A stretch of DNA of 64,000 nt from the NCBI RefSeq assembly GCF_001640805.2, contig NC_066844.1:9584209-9648208 (forward strand), given 5' to 3'. Under the pieces are notes generated by a model. That model ran no database searches. It had not been told where the DNA came from and saw only the letters and a program-made list of their open reading frames with translations. Of this stretch, positions 39,173 through 51,029 are shown one piece after another. Positions within the stretch are counted from its first letter, which is position 1, and each line of letters begins with the position of its first letter. Source of the stretch: Lates calcarifer (lineage: Eukaryota > Chordata > Actinopteri > Centropomidae). Position numbers and translations under genes: made by a program.

Positions 39173-39227
<55 letters not shown>
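39173..39227. repeat. (CT)n microsatellite
   Basis: About 27 uninterrupted CT units, followed by an irregular C/T-rich tract to about 39290. The Ser/Leu and Arg/Glu open frames over it are artefacts. Confidence 0.97.
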
Positions 39228-39231
<4 letters not shown>

Positions 39232-39342
39232 CCTCCTCTCTCCTTCTTCGTCCTTTATCTCTGACTCCTTCACATTCTCTCCTCTCCTCCATTCAGCAAG
39301 ATGCTACAGCTCTCTACTCATCGTCATCCATTGTCAGCAATA

Positions 39343-39361
39343 ATGACCAGCACAATATCAG
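39343..39361 (+). pseudogene. stmn3: Possible stathmin-3 first coding exon
   Basis: ATGACCAGCACAATATCAG followed by GTAAGA reads M-T-S-T-I-S-(A), close to MASTIS-A, the tiny first coding exon of vertebrate STMN3, and ends in the same phase at a good donor. The case rests on only 19 bases plus location: human STMN3 lies between HELZ2 and ARFRP1, as this piece does. No exon 2 (AYKEKMKELS) was found in the following 8 kb, so if real it belongs to a broken gene; chance resemblance is possible. Confidence 0.3.
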
Positions 39362-39364
39362 GTA

Positions 39365-40030
39365 AGACAACATGTTCCCCACTAGCCTGTTGTGGTTGAA
39401 TCTGTGTGGATGTGTGTATGTGGCAGGAGAGCGGTGGGGTTGTATTGTTTAAACCATCTATTTGTGTAATTATCATAGCAGTTGGGGTTTTCTTCTTTCA
39501 TTGTGGTGGGACTAATGTAGTTAAAAGACACTCCCATAGTCCCACAAAGACTGGTAGAGTCATCAGATTCATCCAGAGAAACAAATTATTGATCATTTCT
39601 ATGCAGGAACGTGACATTGCTGATTAACCACCACCTCGCTGATGCAGATCTAAACACAAAAACATAGATTGATACAGAGAGCTTAGCTTACTTTTTTGGT
39701 GTGTTTTTACTGCAAGACAAAAATGGACAAAACCATACTAGGACATTAAACATCACAGCATCATTACAATATTCAGATACATTAGTCATGTGCTCAAAAT
39801 CACATTGTAAGAAGGTAATCTCACATTAACACATAAAGAGATATTTTTGTGTGTTCTTGTAGGATTTAAGTATAATTATCATCTGTGTAAAGTAAAAGAT
39901 ATATGTTGGTAATGTAATACTGCTTTGTGTGTAAATCCAGATACCAAAAGAAAAGAGATTTCGTGATGAGAAGAAGCAACATGGTCACTGGGAAACAGTA
40001 TTTCGTCAAAGTAGACCTCTCAACAGGTAC
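39365..40030. other. Intergenic DNA
   Basis: No gene recognised. An exon-like open stretch at 39942-40020 (after AAATCCAG, before GTACTG) encodes a basic peptide I do not recognise. Confidence 0.4.
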
Positions 40031-40039
40031 TGTATTCAT

Positions 40040-40400
40040 GCAGCCACCATAGTTCCACCTTCCCTCATAAGAAAGGAGGTCCTTGCAGAGGGGAATCTGC
40101 CAGGGCAGTTCCCCTCTATGTAGGAAAACACCATGGTATTGTCTGTCCTGATAAGAACATGCAGACTTGTCAGAACCAGATGAAAGTGCTCCAGAGCTAA
40201 GAAAATCGCTAGCAGCTCCAGGTGGTTGTGCCAGTGTCCAGACCCCTCTCATGTCCTTGCCATCATTCAGAGCTCCACACCCCTAAGGGAGGCATCTGTA
40301 GGCACCACTTTAAAAGCCACTCTCCCTATGGGGGAGTCCTACCATAGCAAACCGGAGAGGTGGAGCCTCAGTGTAATGATGAAATAAAGCTGGCTGACAG
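40040..40400 (-). mobile_element. Retroelement RNase H-domain fragment (minus strand)
   Basis: The minus strand from about 40330 down to 40050 reads VVPTDASLRGVEL, a stop, then HNHLELLAIFLALEHF and HVLIRTDNTMVFSYI. This matches the RNase H pattern TDAS..GWG / HIN.LEL.AVFLAL / HVLVRTDNT.VV.YI of LTR/DIRS-type retroelements in fish. It contains stops and no neighbouring domains, so it is a fragment. Confidence 0.75.
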
Positions 40401-40409
40401 TTGTCTTCC

Positions 40410-41440
40410 TGCTTGAATATTTGTTTTACCTCTTATCTCTTTTTTTTTTCCTCAAAAGTAATGATGTAACAGTTTGAAAAGTTAAGTTAGATTAACATCA
40501 GTAATATCTCTTAAACTTATAGAGCCCTGTGTATAATAATGTTCAGTATGATGACATGTGATGTGGACTTCTTAGTGCTGAGCTCAGGGTCATATAAACC
40601 TTCTTATTCTTTCATCCTCTGTTTGCTCATCTTCTTTTAATTGGCAGTAAAAAACAAGTGACCACTAAATGGCTGTGCCCATTAAAAAAAAAAAAAAAAA
40701 AAAAAAAAATATGGCATGCTGTGTCTGCTCCACCCAGACTAGTGCAAAAACTCAGTGGGCAGAAACAAATAAGCTGCTGGAAAAACATCCATCTTAGCAA
40801 ATCAGTTCATCCATTTATCAGCACTCAGAATTTGATTGTAATTTGACTGTATTACCTTAAATCAAACCAACCACACTGGGGATACTCTTTCTTTTGCGAT
40901 CCACATACAGTATATTCTACAATACACTGCAAGTAAATGAACTGTCCAATCGCCATCTGCCCTTCTGAACAGCAGAGGGCATGTTTTGGCATCAAATGTG
41001 ATGCAAACAACCTAAGCCTGGATCACTTCATACTTTGTGTGTAATGTATAATGGATAATGTAGACTTATCTGTGCCTGAATCTAAGTGTTCATAGCTAGT
41101 TTGCTCTAATCAATATATAAACAACACAGACCCTCAAACATTTTATTTCAAGAGTTTTGTCATGGAGCTTATCTCAGTTTAATTAAATCAAGTAAAAATA
41201 AGCCTTGTTAGTTACAGGAGACCCCCCTGGAATCTGGTGGTGTACAGGATTGAAACCAGTCATAATGAAATACTGACCAACATTATTATTTTTTACAGCA
41301 GGTGTTGTGTTTGTAAACTATTCATTTTCACAGCTCCCATGATGCCACCGTGGCAACACCCACTGTTGCCATGCCTTGTCTTATTTCAGGCTTATCACAT
41401 TCAGGCAGTTATACAACTCCCCCACCCCCTTTCCTCCACT

Positions 41441-41471
<31 letters not shown>

Positions 41472-44400
41472 ACACACACACGAAGAGAGAAAGGAGGAAG
41501 CTTTGTTGTGGGACTGGTTTGTTTTGCAGCCTTTGTGCAAGCAGAAACACGGACAACAAACTGCAGGGTCATGTCAGGGCAGACAGGTTGAGGAAATTAG
41601 ACTTGAAGTTTAACATTACCCCATTCGTTTTACTTTTCCTTTAATGCACAGGTTGCTTAGATATCCCTTTAAAACATGCACAGCCTGAATCACTCATGTA
41701 GGAGAAAACTGATGAACATGGAGAGCTTGACTTTGGTCAATTAAAAGGCCTTAAAGCGTATTGTCTCAATAAGCTTTTTAGTTAGTTAGTTATTTAGTCA
41801 ATTACACTTTATTGTTTCTGAGAGGAAATTCTTTCTCTTCCCAGAATTGTACATCAAAAATCTTTCTATCCACACATCAGCACACAACAGCAACAGGCAA
41901 AATAACATGAAAACAAAACACATTGTTCCCTCAGTGAGTCACCCTTTGCCAAGGTGAGCCCTTCTGCACCTCGGGGATCTGTACCTGTACCCAGAAGGCA
42001 GTACAATGAAATGGTGGATGAGTGGATGGGCAATGTTCTGTACTATTGTCTTGGCTATTCTCAACCCTAAAGCGGATTAAAACTGCGAGAAATCCAACTG
42101 GGCAGACTCGACTTTTAGCATTAGTCTCCATGGTGATAGAAAAGGATTGCTGGAACTGAGATGCACAGATAACCTCTACAACAGAGTCACTCTCCCTCCT
42201 CTTTCAGCTGTTGTGGGTTGAAAAAACAGCTATTAAATCTATATTAACTTTTTTTTTTTTGCTTGTGCTAGTAGCTATAGATGTGGTTTGCTAGCTCTGA
42301 CCAGTATGCTCTCTGACCATCCAAGCACCCAGCACTGTGTGTTGGGTCTTACTTAAGTTAGAGCTTATGGCGCATTGCTGTGATAATCATGTCCAGGCAG
42401 TTATGATATGCACAGACAATACAGATGAGATATGAGTGGGGTGTATTAAATGATTACACAAGACTAAAGTTTTCCACCTGATTGACAAGTTCATGTTTTT
42501 TTTTTTACTATTTTGATTGCATTTTTGACTAAGATTTCATATTTTTATGTCAGAAAGTGTTTCACTGAAATGACTTTGTGCTTTGACCAGTTGACTCAAG
42601 TACTTTTGATTGACAGATTTCAGTGCTTTGGTTCAGTTGTGCTTTTGTTGGCATCAGGTGTGTTGTCTTTGCAGTGATTGACCCAGTCACAATTCTGTGG
42701 CTGGCAACATCCAGTCTTATTCATCCAAGCGTGTGAATATGATATGACATTGTTCTGCTGATTACACTCATGCTTATGCTAGTATGTGGTATCCTTATAT
42801 TGTTGATATAAGTGGGATTTGTTGTTGATTTAATGTTGTATGGGTTTATTAAGGGGAATTAGCTCTTTCATGGAGTGCTCTAATTGTATAACCATTTGCT
42901 ATAAAAAGTCAACTCATTAATGTAATTTTCTCTGGAATGTTATTAGTTATTAGTTACTGGGTCATAAACCAAAGTACTTGACAAATGAATTTTGACAGAT
43001 GATGTCAGTCTTTTGATACTGAGACGTTTGACTCAAAGCCATAAATGTGATCCGCATTGGTGGCATTAGAAACCAAAACAGCTGCAAATTAATGACCCAG
43101 CACTACAAATCCACCAAGTTGATATTCACAGCTGGGAACCCCAGCAGCCATGGGAGGAATGAGGCATAGAGAACACAATTATGAATAAACCTCATAAATG
43201 AGATATTTTTAATACAGGACTAATGTCTGGAGTACTTCTCTATCATGTTTATTTTACTGAAAGATGTGGGCACAGTTTCTTAGCTGCGTACTAGACAAGG
43301 AAACTGAAATATAGGGAAACAATAGCAAGTACATGACCAAAACTCACATGTTGCCAGAACAAACCTGTCAGTCTGGTTCCACTATGTCCATTGAAGTCAT
43401 GCTGACATGAGACAGGAGTCTCATTATTTAGGAAGCCTGACTAGGAAATGTTTAAGTTAGCCTGCTGTTCATCAGTGTTTATTATTTTTCACTGTCAGTT
43501 CAAGGCTATGTATCTTAAAGTTTAGTGAGTTTCATGGTGAGGTATGTCCTGAAGTAAATCTTCACATTTTTGTCAGCTGACTGCGTTACTGTAGCAAAAT
43601 ATTGTCCAAGATTAAGACCAGTACAATATTCTCTGCCTTCAGAACAGTAGAGGACAATGTTGATGCTTTTATACCATGATTCATCACTGTAGCTCAGGAT
43701 AATTTGAGGTGACTTGTAATGATGGAAACCACACCCTTTATTACTGTAGTCTTTATTCAATAGCCCGCCCCCAAAATTCATGGACGTGCATTACCAAAAC
43801 AATAATGTCAGACTTACTCAATCTCACATGGTGTGGAAGTGGATGCTCTTTCTCATGGCTAAGACACAAACTGTATAATATAAAATGTCATGGAACTCAT
43901 GACACACGGTGTCCGACACAATGGAGAAAAACTAGAGAAAGTTTGTGGTTTTGATTGTTTTTACAAAACAGTGACAGAAGCAATGACCACAGGTTTGTAG
44001 CTAAGCTAACAAGGTAGGCAACATTGCCCGGCATTGCATCTGGACTCCAACCAAAAAATCCACTCTGCTGGACAGCTTGTATTTTTAGGTCTTTGTGGCT
44101 ATGAAAACCTTTGCATGATGTACGGACAAATATCATGATATAGAGCAAAAAACAAGGCAGCAAACTATTCCCCACAGTTGCTGCTGCAAAGTGAACACGC
44201 AGAGAGGATGAGATGGTTTCCCAGAACCAGTGCACCAGCTGCAGAAAGTGATATTCACAGTTCTCCTCTAACTAACATCACACCAACAACATATCTCGGC
44301 AAACTAGAAAGTGTAAAAATGTGACACTGCCACCAGCTTGCTAAATAACCAGTTAGGATTTTAGGTTATAACAAACAGGACAAAACAATACTGACCTACC

Positions 44401-47400
44401 TGCTCAGCCCACCTATAGGCTGAATTTCATTCCTAGTCCACCTTTGAAAGCCTCACTGATGTTAAAGTAGGTCTTCTCCTGTACCTGATCATAGCCCCTT
44501 TTTCAAAATTTTCTGAATTTGACAAAAAAAAAAATAAAAAGAAAAGGTCTATTCGTTCATCTGCATCGATATCTTCATACTGACATTCTCATTGTTTTCA
44601 CATTTTATTTTGAATGTTTAGACATTATATATATTTTTGTTTTATTAATTATCTTATGTAAGCTTGATTTGAAAAACTAAAAATATAAAAGTCATTACAT
44701 TACATCATCACTCATCACATTATATATGAAGTGCAATTACCGGTTCTGATGGTGTCATTAATTGTTTTTAAATTCAAATTTGTTATTTCTATTGCCATCT
44801 CCAAGAAGTTATCATTTTCAGTTCAGTACTGAATGTCTCTGTGTGAGTTAGCAGGATTTCTCAAAGTCAGTAAAAATCATAGCTCCAACCATAGCTACTA
44901 ATGGGTTTATTTACAATGTTAGATAAACAAAGATAAATAAAGATGGACTTTGGAATAATTTCAGGATGCACTGGCCCAACAGAACAAACAGAACAAATCC
45001 AAACAAAAATAAATAACAAATAAAACCAGACTTATTTCTCCAAATCTTAAAATACTGAACTTAACTACACTATTAAAACAGCCCACTCCTCTATCCTCCA
45101 AACACATGTAGTGCTGTCAACAGGTTGGAAAAGTGAAGGTCTGACAGATGAGAATGCAGACAGTGGCAAATGTAACTAGTTGGGAAGAGACGGAGATGTA
45201 GGTTGGGCAACATCTTGGCTCTTCCAATCACCTAAGGGTGCTGTGAGCCACCAGACAGATCTCTGCCTTGTTCTGATTGCCTTTCAGTGTATTTGTATAC
45301 ACGCTTTCTCTCTCATTCTCTCTCTCTCTCACAAACACTTGTACTGGAAACAGATCATGTTTAGAATGAACATATGTGTACAAATGAACATATAGAATTG
45401 TGTGCTCTCTTTGACCACTGCCTATTTTGTCTATGCATTTTAAAACAGCACCGAGTGGATTTATTATGACATGATGTCCCACTCTTCTACAACACTTTGC
45501 ACCTGACAACAGCAAATGAGCAACGATAAAAAGTTTGACCTGATAATTCCCCAGGACAACTTTAGCCAGTAATCTGAATACATGCACAGCAGTCATGAGT
45601 TCCAGGCATTTCTAATTCAACAAAGTGACAGTTGTTTAAATAGAATCAAGGACACAAGTGTAGCAAGTTATCTGGTAAAGAGAAACAAGCTCTGTGGAGG
45701 AACCTGCAGGCAAATCTGACATGTAAATCATTCAGAGGCACTGGTGCACAACACAACAGAAAACAGTATAGAAAGTCTAAGCTTTCTCATTTGAAGATAA
45801 CTTTAAAGTGTACATTTTTCTTCCTTTATATATATCGTAGGAGAGACTAGGAGTAGCTGACCACAGCACTTAAATATCACTATGTAATTTTCCCTTTGAA
45901 TGTCTTTTTTTAAATTTTTATTATTATATCTTTTGTTGCTGAGTGTATTCAGGAGCAAATTTTGAGAAGAGAGAACGATGGATGGATATGATCTCATTTT
46001 ATTTTCTCATATAATCTTTGTTTTTTGATGTTGTAGATGGTTAACAAGGAAGAGCTTAAAAGTTAGTTTTGGTCAGGAAGTGTCACTGTGACAGCACAAT
46101 AAAGCAAACTGACTTGTAAAGGCATGCAATTCATTTACCAATGAGACAGGAGTTGTATTTTCTAGACCTTTGTCGCAGGAGACATTTTGACATGTCAAAG
46201 CAGGAAGAGCACATGTGTAATGAATGAGATTAATGATGGCTATAATTCATTATGTAAACCAGTTCCAGAGTTTTAGGTTGTGCATACTGACTCACTGTAA
46301 AGGTGCACAGCATGGGAACCAACCCTGTTCTGCAGTCATGCTTGTAATCATTTCTGCCATCATCTCTGTGACTAACCCTGGTCTGTGATCATGCCTGTGA
46401 CCATCTGGTCTAACACCTTAATTATATATAAGACTGGCAACCTCACCAGGGGCAAGGGACAAAATAATTGTTTAGAAAAAAATAAATAATATTCTCCAAA
46501 TATTTAAATGTTAATTTTTTTATATATTACTCTTTGCAATATTTACTACACACCTGTCCTCCCAAACAATGGGATATGTTAAGAAATTGTTTAAGTAATC
46601 ACATGTCTTTCTTCATCCATAAGTATGCCAGTTATATTTTAATGCAGCACTTCACTCAAAGCAAACCTCCTTTGAATGCTACAGTTCTTGCAGACAATGA
46701 TGCTGATCAGGTTACTGAACATGTAGTAGCTGGCATGGTTGCTGTGCTATGACTGCTAGCCTTGCCACCCAGATTTAACCACAAGATCTGTTAATGAAAA
46801 CAGCCCTGCTTGAAAAGAATGGATGCTGGTATATTCTCCAGTCCAACTCATCATTCTGAGATCTGCTGTACATCCAGTTTCATTGCAATTGCCACACTGA
46901 TTATTAGATGTCAACAATAAAATAAGACTGGAGACTTTTCAGCTGTCAGTACAAATACAAGAAAGAAGCATAAGTGAGTTTACACACAATACAACCTGGA
47001 ACAAGGAAGTATTATGTTGAAATTATCTTGAAAATGGCAGGAGAGACACAATCAGTAGTGCTAAAGTGCTAAAGAAGACAGTTACACAACATAGAAACAA
47101 GGACGCAATAGATCTAAGATGCCACATTAAAACTTAATCACCAAGTGAGGAACAAATGAACAGTGAACAGATTGTGCTGTAAACAAGAAGCACAACTCAA
47201 ACTGTTTTTCTCTGATCCGAAGGTGCAAAGCACAATTTGAGCAGGTAATAGTTGTGGCATAATCTGGGTGTGTGTGCTCAAACTCTGTGGCAAGTCATTA
47301 TTTAAAAACAGCATGAGTCATTAAGTGACGAAATTTAAAGGTCATCATTATGATTATTTTGTTCAACAGAGTAATAAATATCTCACAGGTTGCACCTGTT
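40410..47400. other. Long gene-poor region
   Basis: No supported gene over about 7 kb. Contains a 26-base poly(A) at 40684-40709, a (CA)n microsatellite at 41441-41481 and a short CT tract near 45302-45330. I searched by eye for stathmin exons 2 and 3 and saw none. Confidence 0.5.
41441..41481. repeat. (CA)n microsatellite
   Basis: About 20 CA units with one TA interruption. Confidence 0.95.
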
Positions 47401-47511
47401 TCTGTTCATTAAACTTGTTTTTTGTGTCCAGGAATCTCTTCCAACCCTAAGTGCAACTGCTATTTTCCGTGGCAACCCCCCACCCTTCCACCCTAAAACC
47501 CTGCTGTAGTC

Positions 47512-47653
47512 CCAAGAGGCCCTGGTGCTGAAACAGCTGTCTCAGAAAAGGAAGCACATGCAGGAGGTTCTCCACAAGGCACATGAGGAGAACAGCTTCA
47601 GCGAGAAGCCAGAGGAGAAACTCATCCAAAAGATGGAGGGGAACTGGGAGTGA
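47512..47653 (+). pseudogene. stmn3: Stathmin-family exon remnant
   Basis: Directly after CTGCTGTAG the sequence reads [20 protein letters not shown], then [18 protein letters not shown] and IQKMEGNWE followed by TGA. This is the stathmin-like domain exon starting S(Q/H)EA, whose family pattern is SQEAQVLKQLAEKREHEREV, LHKALEENNNF, then MAEEKL and KME. One Asn is lost, several charged positions have changed, and the frame stops where the family reads NREAHLAALRERL. The acceptor sits at the intron position of stathmin genes, so it is a genomic exon relic rather than a processed copy. The location between arfrp1 and helz2 matches STMN3 in human. Paralog assignment rests on location. Confidence 0.65.
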
Positions 47654-47659
47654 GAAAGC

Positions 47660-49540
47660 AAGTCCTCCTTTTCTGGGATAATTTCTTAATTATTATTAAT
47701 ATAACTTTATTAAATCAAGGTCCTGCTTTATTTTTGACTGTAACACAACCAAAACAAACCAAAATCATCTTTAAAAACATTGTAAAATTATCAAAATTTT
47801 ATTGGTAAACTTTTGAATCTAGGTATGAAAAATAGGTCAGCCTAATGTTCCAAGTTTTCCAAAGTTTGGATTATGACACTAGCACTGATTGGACATCATG
47901 TTGTTTCAGTTTTTGTGGTCCAGCTGACCTTTTTTGGCTATCGTTTAGATCAAGGTTTGTGCCCAATGTTTGGTTGAAGTTCTGGTCTGAAATTAAAAGC
48001 TCAGCATTTTAGCAGGAAAGACTGTCACAGGAAACAAATCACACTGTCAGAACCTCTAAAATGATTAGATTTTAGATGCGTTATATTGATTAAACCTCTA
48101 CGGTAAGTTAGCTTGCTGCTGGCTTTAGCCTGATATTACTGTATAGACATGAGAGTGGTATCAGTCTTCCGATATGACTCTCTAGCAAACAAGGGTGTTT
48201 CCTAAAATAGTGAGCCACTCCTTTCAGAATTCAGTCATGGTTGATTTGACAACACTTGTGACTATTGAAGGTGACAAGAAGTGTGTTTTATTAATACAAA
48301 CTGTTGTGTTTATCAACTGCTGGGACAAGCACCAAGCAGCAAACATGCCATGACTGTTGCTACTGGCTGTTTGTCTTTCAGTCAGTAGTGCAATGCAGCA
48401 AAAGTTAATTCTACCAGTAACATGGAAAACAACTGAGAGCCAGTTACTGAATTAATTCAGTGGCTAATATTGTAAAATGCTGACCATAAATGATGAAAAG
48501 CTTAAGGATTTAATGTGGACTTGAATGTAAGTAGTATGTTTGTATACCTTTGCTGCACCTAACCATGCATCACAGTAATGGAAGTCAATAAGTCTCTTGC
48601 AGGTTGTACTACTCCTCCGCTGTTTCCGATGGGAGTGAGTTGAAGTCAGTTTCACTTCTCATGAAATGCAGCAAAATGACAGGAAAGGTGAATAGGCATT
48701 TTTTAGTTGTGTAAGATGTATGTGTTCCCAGTGGTTGTAAACCAGAGTGAATGTCTGTTTGCATGCCTGTATTACAACAGAAAACAGGGCAGGTATTGTA
48801 TGGAGTTGGGTTTATAAAGTGTAGATCATAAAATAGATTATTATTGCCACATGTCAGAAAGTCTATAACAGATGTCTCTGAATTACTAACAGGATTTGAT
48901 CTATGGAGTGCAATGGCTGAAGGCTTTCTGAAGCACAAAGCTTCTGCATCTTTGTATAATGCATCTGGAGTGTTTCAACACTTGAGCAGCTTGCCATATT
49001 TCTGTTCTTAACAGAGTAAAAAAAAAAATTGTGCCTCTAAGTTTCATGTTCCATGAAAGCCCCACCCTCTGTGATTACTTCCGTTTTGTTTCATGTGTTT
49101 CTGAGAGTTTATTACTGTGTTTTACAAGCAGTCCACACTGCAGGGATATGCAGGAACAAAGGGCATCAGGCCTTTCTGGCTGAGGATGTTTCAACACTGG
49201 AAGTGGACTCTACTTCTGAAAATCTGCTACATCTCAAAGTTTTCCAGTTTTTCAGCATTTACTATTATCATCCCGCAGTGCACCTATCATGAATGAAACT
49301 AGTATTAATGAGCACCAAATAATGTTGCCTATCTATCCCTTTCTTGTAAACCAGGTCACCATACATTTGGAAGCGCAAATAAACATCCTGATAGCAGCGT
49401 CGATCCTGGGCCAAACAAGGGTCTATGTTGGGTTTATTTTGTGAGTGAGAAGAAGTTTTTCTGGAATTATATGCACTGAATTATTTGCATGCAGCTTTTA
49501 CTGTATATTTTGGCTTTTGATAAATTTTTAATTATTACTA
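47660..49540. other. Intergenic DNA
   Basis: No gene recognised. An open stretch at 49130-49245 looks exon-like in base composition but matches nothing I know. Confidence 0.45.
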
Positions 49541-49541
49541 A

Positions 49542-49910
49542 CAGTTTGTCACAGCTCTTGATAAGGAGTCTGCAGCCTTCAAGTACCTTCGAGACTTCTT
49601 CCCTAAGCTGTCTGAGGCAAAGGTCAAAGTTGGTGTCTTCGTTGGACCACAAATAAAGACAATCCTAGAGTGCACAGAATTGTGCACTCTAACAGAACTG
49701 TTTGAAGTTCAGGTGAAGAACTGCAGCAAAATGTGTTGCAGGGATGTCCCTGAAAGTCTGTACTCTTGATGCTCATCTTGATAAATTCAAAGAGAACATG
49801 GGAACAAACTCAGAGGAGCAAGGTGAGGGCTTACACCAAGATATACTGGACGCCGCTGCCAAGGAGCATATAATGAAAACATGATGGGAGATTATATTTG
49901 GGGGCTAATA
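49542..49910 (+). mobile_element. Fragment of a multicopy fish ORF family (probably transposon-derived)
   Basis: The + strand reads QFVTALDKESAAFKYLRDFF, PKLSEAKVKVGVFVGPQIKT and ILECTE. After a break and frame change it continues MSLKVCTLDAHLDKFKENMG and NSEEQGEGLHQDIL. These segments match a high-copy coding family of fish and invertebrates whose C-terminal part has the pattern SLKVH.LDAHLDKFKENMG..SEEQGERFHQD. The middle is deleted, with an 11-bp hairpin at the break. I recognise the pattern but cannot name the transposon superfamily. Confidence 0.6.
49666..49691. repeat. Perfect 11-bp hairpin
   Basis: TAGAGTGCACA, four-base loop GAAT, TGTGCACTCTA. It lies exactly where the ORF-family fragment loses its middle. 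Confidence 0.85.
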
Positions 49911-49914
49911 TGTT

Positions 49915-50450
49915 AAAGTGATTTACATTACATTAACATATCTAGAAAAACCACTCACTTCCAAACATTTTTGCTAACTTTTGTAAAACTTTAATATACA
50001 TACATGTAAATCTTGATTGAAATGTTTTATTCTGACCTTATCTAATTAAAATGTGCAAATATGACTGTTTTTACATAGAAAATAGATGAATTTCTATATT
50101 TCATTGTCCTGGTCATCAAAGGCAAGGTTTGAGGGTAGCCACAGATATTTTCTTTACTTTTACAACATAAGCAATTAAGAAATAATAGATACTATCCTGG
50201 AACAAAATTTGTGTTTCATATGTCCCACGTGGATCTAACTGTTTGTATTAAATATGCTAAATGATATAGTGCAATGACTTGGACATACTGCTGCAGCAGT
50301 AGATATGTCCTGAGAATAGTGAGACTACAAACTGAAAATACAAATTGTAAATCAAACTGATCAATCACCAGCTGAATGAAATGAACAATCCATTAAAAAA
50401 AACGCATAGAAAATAATGCTTGAATTGTCTAAACTTTATTTACTCTCCAT
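49915..50450. other. Intergenic DNA upstream of helz2
   Basis: No gene or clear repeat recognised. Confidence 0.5.
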
Positions 50451-50454
50451 AATA

Positions 50455-50585
50455 GAACAAGTTGTTAAGAACATCACTACACCTGCTTTTTCATTATCTA
50501 ATCAGCCAATCATATGGCAGCAGTGCAGTGAATAAAACCATCAGATACAGATCGGTAGATTCAGTTAATGTTGGAGGGAATGATG
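50455..50585 (+). repeat. Interspersed repeat copy 2 next to helz2 promoter
   Basis: Same orientation and order of segments as 26170-26300: TTAAGAACATCACTACACCTGC, CTAATCAGCCAATCATATGG, then CAGCAGTGCAGTGAATAAAACCATCAGATACAGATC-type text. It ends roughly 150 bases before the ISRE. Confidence 0.6.
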
Positions 50586-50735
50586 TCGCAGGAACTTGCA
50601 GCTTCACGAGGAAACTGATTAAAATGAGGAAGACCGTTCTCCTCTAACGATTGCGTGTGTGTCGCTGGTTGGGGATGATGGGGAATACAGAGGGCGCATG
50701 CTTATCATTTCAACCTGATGCTGACGCGAAACATG

Positions 50736-50747
50736 GAAAACGAAACT
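50736..50747 (+). promoter_or_regulatory. Interferon-stimulated response element (ISRE) of helz2
   Basis: GAAAACGAAACT is a perfect match to the ISRE consensus GAAANNGAAACT bound by ISGF3 and IRF factors. It lies in a locally GC-rich stretch about 140 bases before a good splice donor (TCTGCT|GTAAGT at 50886/50887) that would end an untranslated first exon of helz2. HELZ2 is a known interferon-induced gene in vertebrates. A STAT-type TTCAAGGAA (50828-50836) is nearby but is weaker evidence. Confidence 0.7.
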
Positions 50748-50886
50748 TAACTGAGGCGGCCCGTCCCCGGTTATGGTCAGACTCGTGCATAGTCAGCGAG
50801 AGCTTAGAGGCTTCAGCTGTGCTGTGGTTCAAGGAAGGATTATATTCATCTTAACTCCGAAACCTCAGAATCCACGCGACTCTGCT
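50748..50886 (+). other. helz2: Putative helz2 core promoter and untranslated exon 1
   Basis: Locally GC-rich stretch between the ISRE and the donor TCTGCT|GTAAGT. The next exon begins at 52716 after CTCTTTCAG, giving an intron of about 1.8 kb in the 5' UTR. The transcription start is not resolved. Confidence 0.45.
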
Positions 50887-50947
50887 GTAAGTTCGCGATA
50901 CTACCGTCTTTATGAAGATCAGTCTCTTTTAAGGTAATTATTTTTAC

Positions 50948-51029
50948 TGTTGTTGTTGTTGTTGTTGTTGTTGTTCTTCTTCTTCTTCTTTTCTTCTTCT
51001 TCTTCACCTCCACCCCTTCTTCTTCTTCT
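50948..51029. repeat. (GTT)n/(TCT)n microsatellite in helz2 5' intron
   Basis: About ten TTG/GTT units run into TCT units, interrupted at 51006-51016. Confidence 0.92.

Noticed and set aside
39058..39365. Overlapping open frames of Ser-Leu and Arg-Glu repeats
   Set aside because: They are translations of the (CT)n microsatellite, not protein.
39942..40020. Exon-like stretch between an AG acceptor and a GT donor
   Set aside because: The encoded basic peptide matches no stathmin exon or other family I know; a chance splice-like context is likely.
41237..41644. Nested + strand open frames of up to 135 residues
   Set aside because: They run through a (CA)n repeat (Thr-His repeats) and show no domain or splice context.
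49053..49292. 79-residue open frame before the ORF-family fragment
   Set aside because: No recognisable domain and no flanking exons; it could not be tied to RTEL1, TNFRSF6B or GMEB2, the other human genes of this interval.
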